The notes beneath the pieces were generated by a model. That model was not told the origin of the DNA, ran no database searches, and saw only the letters and a program-made list of their open reading frames with translations. Shown piece after piece: positions 57,453-64,000 of a stretch of DNA of 64,000 nucleotides. Position 1 is the stretch's first letter; each line of letters starts with the position of its first letter. The DNA is from Enoplolaimus lenunculus (lineage: Eukaryota > Nematoda > Enoplea > Enoplida > Thoracostomopsidae): the NCBI GenBank assembly GCA_030248215.1, contig JASANG010000621.1, forward strand, positions 248,001-312,000. Reading direction: 5' to 3'. The position numbers and the translations under genes were made by a program.

Positions 57453-58092
57453 GATATTATACGTTCGAAAGCTTATTATCCTGGGGTGTTAACTTCGCAT
57501 TAGGGTTTTAAAATTTTGAGTAGTTTATAGCTACGTTTCCCAGCTACCGCATTTAATTCAGGACTTTGGCATTCTACATGTTGTGTTTACACATAGGATT
57601 TCAATTTTCAATGATGTTCGAGTACACAAAGGAAAACCAAATGTCTCATAAGTACATAACGCCCCGGTTGGATGAAATGCTTCAACCGTGTCTTCAAAAG
57701 TTAATTCAAACAAATTATTTTTCCACTAAAAGCGATAAAACAGTTTTAAAAATGAATTTTTTGGTAACAAGTATTTTTTGTTTTCCGGTTCCAGTAATTT
57801 TATATTCCGGTTTTACCCTGATATATACATATTATTTATATATTGGGAAATATGAGTTTAGCGTATGGCCTAGGTGCAATCGAAATATTTGTGAGCATTT
57901 TCCGGCTCGGTTCCCTAGCGCGACCTAGTTTTCCATTTTCTTCTCTAAACAATAGCCGGACTGCGTCGAATATAGTGGTGCTTGTTCTCGTGTTAATATA
58001 TTTAGTTTTTGTTTTAAATTTTAAAATTTAACTACTGAGTTTAAGTGTTGCCATAGAAATAGGAAAACTATTGCAGTTATGGTGCTGTATAT

Positions 58093-58170
58093 CAGGGTGT
58101 AAACGAATAGAAAAAGTAACGAAACGGAGAACATGTATTCAGGAAAAAACTTTTGAAATGTTTTACTTTT
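58093..58170 (+). mobile_element. Truncated family C MITE, left end
   Basis: CAGGGTGTAAACGAATAG followed by AAAAAGTAACGAAACGGAGA matches the left end of the element at 57099. Similarity fades by about 58170 and no right end follows. Confidence 0.7.
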
Positions 58171-58724
58171 CATTCTATATAGTTGTTTGCCTGGTAAATT
58201 TAAGTGTTTTACTACCTTGTCTTAGGACAATAGAACGGTTTTCGGTGACTTACAAGCAGGGCTGAAAATTTTCTTTTGGGCAAAATTTTTTCAGCCGTGC
58301 TGAGCCCCCCACCCGTGGCCCCCCTCTGGCTACGGGCTCAGAGCCGGCTTATAAAACGTCGACGTAGATCACATCTCTGTAATCTTGGCTTTGTGTTGCA
58401 CTTATCGATTCAAGGTTAACAATAAAGTGTTTCACTGTCAAATATATATTTTATCACATTTTTAAATTAATATTTAAAAGTTTGACAAATTTTTTAATAA
58501 CAAAAGTTGCTCGAAATCCACAAAAAAACCAAACGTATTCGAAAGATTTATTGTGACCTTAATTTGATTATTTAATTAATTGTTTATGAGTTTATCGTTT
58601 TTAACAAAAACTATCAATGTTCAATTTTTCCCCTATTAAAAGCTATGGTTGACCGAACATTTTTAATTCTTTATCGATAGTCAGGACTCTAGGAGCACAT
58701 TACAACTGAGTCGTGTGCGGTCGA

Positions 58725-58867
58725 CAGTGCCGGAGCCTGCTAGCGTGGGCCGCCCCCACAAAATTCTGAGTTCCTAAAAGTCTATTTAAAATCTTGTTAC
58801 AGTGCGGGCCCCTCTTTGTGACGGGACCCTCCAAATCGGTGGTATGGGGGTGGCTGCTCCGGCCCTG
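58725..58867. mobile_element. hAT-like MITE, CCGGAGCA family, second copy
   Basis: Ends CAGTGCCGGAGCCTGC and GGCTGCTCCGGCCCTG are inverted repeats, shared with 22874-23064. GGGGGTGGCTGCTCCGGCCC near the right end is almost the same in both. Flanks GCGGTCGA and CGAGTCGA share only the last five bases, so the target duplication is doubtful. 143 bp, non-coding. Confidence 0.8.
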
Positions 58868-61800
58868 CGAGTCGACCAGAGATGAGTGATGAATTCGCGC
58901 ACAAAATTAATGAAGTCTATATGAAAGTACCTTTATGAAGTTATCATCTTCTCGATCGTAGAGGTCTAAATTTGCTTTACATGGTTGTCCTCCAGTACCG
59001 AAATCCCTAGCTGCGCGCCTAGTCTGGTATTCTCTATAGTAATATCTTACAACCCTCGTATGTTCGTAACTGCATTAATATCATGAATTGAAGATTTCGT
59101 TTACTTTTACACCAGAACATAAATGCATATAAAAGGCGTTGTAAACAATAAATATATAACAGAGTCACGATCGAACTTTGCATTTTTACTTGTTTGAGTT
59201 AATAGTCTGTGTCTGTGTCTCAAAAATTGTTTCAATATGGTTTGAATTGAAAAGATTTAATAACTTTTTAAATTTTAAAAACAGGGAAGACATAGATACT
59301 GTATTTTTGAGAGACAAAACATTAATGCTCCCAACCCTCCCGCTCCACTCTGGCTGGAGCCCCGGTACTGAAAAACAAACTCAATTTTGAAAGCTGTACT
59401 GAGACCAAAAATTGATTGCTTTGAGAAGTTTGAATACAGAAAATGCGCTTGGGTTCTGGCTCACTTTGCTCGCGACATTTCATTACATTCAAATGGCACT
59501 CGTACTAATGGTATTAACTAAATAAACCGATGCATTTTTAATCTGAAGAGCATGTGCGGATCTAACGGGCAATTCTGGACATCGGATCCCCGCACCGAAT
59601 CCTAAGCAAGTTGTAGTTTTACTATGGGATTTAATACTAAAACGACGTCTTGGTACTTGTTGATTTCGCTTGCGAGATCTTTTATTCGCTGCTGCTAAAG
59701 AGCACGAACACCCGATAATCATAGCCTAATGTAAGCATAAACATGGGCGACAATGTGTCGACTCGACCAGATTTAATATTATAATATAGTTTGTCGGTTG
59801 ACGAGTTGTCTGGCAGCGAGTGTTGTCATTTCTTTTTGATATCTCTAACTTTTAATATATTTTGTTTCTCATTTTTTTGATTTTGTTCTTTAATACTTTG
59901 AGACATTTGTCTTTTTTGTAATATATCTTGTTAATATTTTTTATTCGTTTCCATCTTGATATTTTTGTTCATTAATATATTTTAAAACATTCTTCTTGTA
60001 TGGCATATTTTCTTATGATTGGTTTTAATTTTTGATATATTTCTTCTTAATATCGCTTTATTTTTTGATACTGTTTATTTTTGTCATACATTACTTTTTT
60101 TGTTTTTTTGATTTTCTCGCTTGAAAAAATGAAAAATACCCTCAACTGAACCGTTCGAGAGTAAAGCGAGGGTGAAACATGAGATAATTTTCAAATATTT
60201 TTTGTCTTGTTTCGTGTCAATTTTGAGTTGACACAAGTCATTTTAAGAGGTTATCCTGAAAAGTATTTCGGCGTAGAACTTGGATAATAAAGTAATGTGA
60301 AATGCGGATTTTTTCTGCGTTTTTGTCTATGTTTTGACATAATGGCTGTCCCCAGTGGATAAATACAATTCAGATTCAGTACTGTCTTCTTTGTCATTTA
60401 TTGATGTGTGTGTAATTCTTTTTTTGTGTTTCATTGATGTTAGTATTTTCTTTATTTGTATATTTTATTTAATCCTATTAGTGTTAAAGATTTTGACTTT
60501 GCGGACTGGGCGCTTTATAGTCATTGGATGACCACTAGCGAAAAATTGAAAATGAATATATTTTGAAAATGCTCGTCTTATAGTTGTAGGGTCGGCACAT
60601 ATAATGTACACTTTCACCCCACAGGCTTTGGTTTAGGAAAAATTTTACCTACTTATGTTTAAGCTTAAACCTTGCTAAGCCTAAAGCTAAAGCCTAAATG
60701 TGAGCCTTTATTTTTAATGTTTGGCGAGTGTACAAGAGTCGTATGGCATTCAAAGCCTGATAGGTCCTGTAAGCACCTGGACTACGTTTAGACAAACCCT
60801 ACAACAAATATAGCAAAGACCATTTTTGAGCCGACGAGATGTCATCTTTCGACTAGAGATTTTTGGATCAGGCATGGCCAGATGGTGTAGACAGAAAATT
60901 AATTCGGACGGTATCATTTCAATGAAGGAATTTTACAAACGAGCGAACAAAATGATTTTATATATTTTCACAAAATATTGCTTTCGCTGACAGGGGATTA
61001 ATTTCATAGAAAGTAACGAGTCGTAGCCGCCGCCCTGCGATCTTCTGTACGCCACTGACTTGGATAATTCGCCATTGTTGCTTGGGTAACGCGGGTCAGT
61101 TGTCGGTGGCGAATACAGAAATTTGTGACGAACCCGCACGATACATAGCAAAAAAGTACGCGAGCGCAACGGTCAAGAAACCAGACGTAATTTTCGTCCG
61201 AATATATAATCTTAACACAAAAATTTTCTTTTTAACCTCTGTTGAGGATCTAAGCCTGAATGAAACCTTCTTCAGCACCCCAGTGAAGGTCGCAATGGAA
61301 ATAAACCAAACAGCTGACTCAAGGACAGATATGAGTCACCTTATTTTCGTCATATATATTTAGTGACGTATATATGTTGAATCATTCACATATAATAGCG
61401 TATATTGTTGTTGTTTAGATCGATAGTTTTTTTTACTAAACTGCTTAGAAAAATTATAGGGGATTGGAGTGCAGTAGTTAGAAAAGCCCGTCAGCAAGAA
61501 GCCAAATGTAATTTTAGCAGTGAATTGGTTTTAGTTATCCTGCTTCAATGGTCATGTGAATGAGCCGCTTGAATTTGTCAGTGCTGAAGGCCTAAAGATT
61601 TTAGTATTTCAGGTTCAAAACGTCGTTTCTCACCAATCATTCAGAATGTTTATTAAAATGTCTACTTAAACTAAACAGGTTTGATAATGAAACATATATC
61701 AGTGCCAGATTTTCTATATTTCCAACTTTAGATTTTATAATTAAACTCCTTAAACTCAGGCCTGTACGGGATCGGAGCCAGAGGGGGCCCAGCCGCCATG

Positions 61801-62108
61801 AAAAAATTTTGCCTGCACTTTGATAATTTTAAACCTTGCTTGTGAGTCATCAAAAACCCTTGTATGTCCCTCCTGAAGCAGGTTTAACCTCCCCTCCCCA
61901 AGCCGGGCAAGCTAGCTACAAGCCTGGGCCTGTAGCATTACAGAAATGCAGCAAATTTTGAAACGATATAGTCTTACAGTTATAATAAACAGAGGATCGT
62001 TAATCTCTAATATCCAGAAGTTTATTCTTAATAATGTAAAAGTCAAACCATCTCTTTCTTGTCTACTTAAATTTCGAATACTGATATATCTCTTCTATTC
62101 TTTGCCGT
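58868..62108. other. Intergenic stretch, 3.2 kb without a gene
   Basis: The segment 59820-60120 is T-rich with repeated TTTTTGATAT and TTAATAT phrases, a degenerate simple tract. TTTAAGCTTAAACC and GCTAAGCCTAAAGC at 60658-60705 belong to the TTAGGC-like group. CGCGAGCGCAACGGTCAAG at 61159 recalls the GCGAGCGAA motif. No exon recognised. Confidence 0.5.
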
Positions 62109-62116
62109 CGTATAGG

Positions 62117-62331
62117 CAATGGCGGATCCATGCGTGGGCCACCCCGGCCGTGCTCCCCCAACAGCATCTGGACAAAAATTATATAGTGTCAATTGCTGTT
62201 CTACGCTGTTACTTCTCTTTTATACACAATAGTATAAGCACGCTTTGGGTCACTACAGTATGGGTCTGAAATAAGTTTATTACGTTTGAAATTTCGCCCC
62301 CCCCCATTTTGAGATCCTGGATCCGCCACCG
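62117..62331. mobile_element. hAT-like MITE with perfect 8-bp target duplication
   Basis: Ends CAATGGCGGATCCATGCG and CCTGGATCCGCCACCG are inverted repeats; CGTATAGG flanks it perfectly (62109-62116 and 62332-62339). Shares CCACCCCGGCCGTG, CAACAGCATCT and ACAGTATGGGTC with 50174-50356, plus about 30 extra internal bases. 215 bp, non-coding, a fairly recent insertion. Confidence 0.95.
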
Positions 62332-62339
62332 CGTATAGG

Positions 62340-62878
62340 AATTCGACCCTAGGAGCCAGCTGCCAGAAAATCATCTTTTTTAGTCAAAAGTGTTTACAAG
62401 GGGGTAACGTAAGAAATTAATATTTTTTCAAACATGATCAAAACTATTGTCAAACAGAGTCAAACAAAAGTGGTTTCACGCAAAGTTTATCTGTTATCCT
62501 ATTAATTGCGTACCCGCCCCAATGGGTCCCCAATACCACAACCGTTGGTATTGTTTTTAGTCAGCTTTTTTTAAGTTTTTTTCCTCAAAATATATAAACA
62601 CTGTAAAACTTTGTTTATTGTTTATTCAAACATTGCGTGATTACAATATTTACCTTTTTCCGTCCGACCGTCTCCCTCTGACATTTCTAATGGAATAGTG
62701 GTTGCAATTGAACTACTTAAATAGACGTTGTTGACCTGTTACTGTTTATGCATACACTCCCAAGGGCGTAACAACCGGGAGCGTATACAAGACAGGATTG
62801 GAAGGATATATCCCACCGAAATTGCAGGACACTCGAAAAAGGTCTTTTCGGGCCCGTAGCCAAGGAAGGGGGGTCAGG
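62340..62878. other. Spacer between two hAT-like MITEs
   Basis: AT-rich sequence. GGGCCCGTAGCCAAGGAAGG near 62850 recalls another hAT-like end. No exon or RNA gene was recognised. Confidence 0.5.
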
Positions 62879-62985
62879 CAGTGGCGGATCCAGGATCTCA
62901 AAATGGGGGGAAATTTCACAGGTAATAAACTTTGTCACAAAATTGCTATATAATTTTTGTCGAGATGCTGTTGGGGGAATGTAAA
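62879..62985 (-). mobile_element. Truncated hAT-like MITE of the 50174/62117 family
   Basis: CAGTGGCGGATCCAGGATCT followed by CAAAATGGGGGG and GAAATTTCACAGGTAATAAA is the inverse of the right half of the 50174 copy; AATTTTTGTCGAGATGCTGT then TGGGGGAATG is close to its other half. The terminal inverted repeat on the far side is missing and the middle is shortened. Confidence 0.85.
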
Positions 62986-63719
62986 ATATTCTTTAAAGGT
63001 TAAAAAAATTTTCTCACTGGCTGCGCTGTTAGCAAAAAATGTTGGACATGGGTTTATTCCGTTTCGAAAGGTAATCCTGGCTACGCCATCTGCTAACAAC
63101 ACAATGATTTTTATGGGAAGGTTGCGGAGGTGCCCGGGACATTTAAAATGTAAACGTATGTTTCGTTCTTTTATGCAGTTTTTGTGGATACATCTAAGTG
63201 GAGGGCGCTTAGGCTGAAGCTATTCCATCAGGTTTGATAAGCCAAGAAAAGTAATATAACGTCATCATATCGCACATAATTTACAAGTAAGCTAAAACAG
63301 CTTCGAGGGAGGTTGTGAAAAATGCGAAGTAGATGAATGAGAATCGTATAACATTGCATGAAAGCCTATCCAAGTGATATCTTTAAGCTGACGTTTGCAT
63401 TTTGTCTACGCTGAATGCAGTGCACCCTTGTTCGATACTGTTTTATAATTAATATCATTGATTTTAAGTATATAATATGTTTTGTCCATAAGTTTACTTC
63501 GTTAACACTACTGACATTTTGTTTTTATCATGTAAAACTACTGTTACTCAGCGCAGCGTCGATAACATCATTTTAGTGCAATTTTGTAGTTGTATCCTTA
63601 GGTTAAAATATGCATGAAAATTAAAAAAAATATAAAATTTAATCAACTTTTAAATTTGTGTTTCAAAGTTTTGGCACGGTTCGAGCGCGGCTACAAGGCT
63701 ATAAATGTGGCGGTACCTA
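62986..63719. other. Intergenic stretch, nothing recognisable
   Basis: AT-rich sequence with a short chance open frame at 62957-63217 and no recognised motif. Confidence 0.5.
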
Positions 63720-63996
63720 AATTTTGACCGATGCCAATTGTTTTTTGAAAATACGCCGATGTCGCATTGATACCGATTCCAAATTTACGATTATAATTTT
63801 AGGACAACGGTTCATTTCAGTTAATTTTTTTCAAATACAAAAGCAAGAAAGACAGCAGTTGCTTCCTGATCTGACACAGTGATATACGCCATGAAGTGAA
63901 ATTGATAGCATTCTAAGTGTCATGTGCGAAAAGTATCGGCAAACATTCTATTAACTATGCCGATGCCTATCCCGATTAATCGGCACATCCCTATAC
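63720..63996. mobile_element. Possible hAT-like element end, near the window edge
   Basis: The right margin CCGATTAATCGGCACATCCC followed by TATACAGGG resembles the inverse of hAT-type TAGGGATGTGCCGAT ends, and repeated CCGATGCC and ATCGGC phrases occur through the segment (63728, 63748, 63931, 63960). The left end and target duplication were not identified; the element may continue past the window. Confidence 0.45.
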
Positions 63997-64000
63997 AGGG

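Larger units (their letters stand above)
56537..57820 (+). mobile_element. hAT-like MITE, family A, split by two nested insertions
   Basis: Begins CACGGTGCAACCGGAATTCC and ends ATATTCCGGTTTTACCCTG. Compared with the 411-bp copy at 34147, the alignment is continuous up to about 56644, resumes at 57021 (TCTAACCTATTTTTCT), continues to about 57098 and resumes again near 57520 to run through GGTAACAAGTATTTTTTGTT to the end. The two gaps are filled by the elements at 56645-57020 and 57099-57452. About 100 extra bases near 57600-57700 are not in the reference copy. Confidence 0.85.

Noticed and set aside
59489-59722. Minus-strand frame of 77 codons with many Arg and Ser
   Set aside because: No recognised domain and no exon partner; composition and length are compatible with chance.
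59820-60120. T-rich repeated tract as a possible satellite or retrotransposon tail
   Set aside because: No fixed unit length and no coding region next to it; looks like low-complexity sequence.

Overview
The window is 64 kb of AT-rich animal DNA with short protein-coding exons, GT-AG introns and a heavy load of small transposable elements. Two host genes are supported, both on the + strand: a nearly complete succinate dehydrogenase iron-sulfur subunit gene (SDHB; coding exons between 721 and 7607, first exon missing) and a Di-Ras type small GTPase gene (coding exons between 15623 and 17436, start exon not found). I find no other convincing host gene; from about 17.5 kb to the end (46 kb) I see no exon I can defend.

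The organism looks like an invertebrate and most likely a nematode, with moderate confidence. From memory of the families, the SDHB protein carries nematode-like wording ([24 protein letters not shown]). Several acceptors fit the nematode TTTYAG consensus. Degenerate TTAGGC hexamers, the nematode telomere unit, recur in the repeats. A lineage with large, repeat-filled intergenic spaces would fit better than a compact Caenorhabditis-like genome.

Layout: 1-7.6 kb SDHB, with introns holding hAT-like MITEs, a (TA)n microsatellite next to an acceptor, and a block of tandem duplications. 7.6-15.6 kb is intergenic, with a 1.38 kb hAT-like element, a Ty3/gypsy integrase fossil on the minus strand and a hairpin-rich Harbinger-like MITE. 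15.6-17.4 kb is the Di-Ras gene. 17.4-64 kb is a gene desert built from MITEs: Harbinger-like (19.35 kb), long-TIR (21.9 kb), hAT-like with 8-bp target duplications (22.9, 34.1, 50.2, 58.7 and 62.1 kb), TTAGGC-bearing elements (25.6 and 43.3-44.0 kb), a fold-back MITE (42.6 kb) and a three-layer nested insertion (56.5-57.8 kb).

The two genes are functionally unrelated (mitochondrial respiration; signalling GTPase) and show no operon-like arrangement; they lie 8 kb apart. The observations most worth a second look are an apparently non-AG acceptor (TTTCCG) in front of an SDHB exon, the TIR element whose interior is an array of telomere-like hexamers, the nested element at 56.5 kb, a nearly exact 463-bp tandem duplication, and a degenerate GCGAGCGAAGCGAGCGAGAA motif shared by several repeat contexts.
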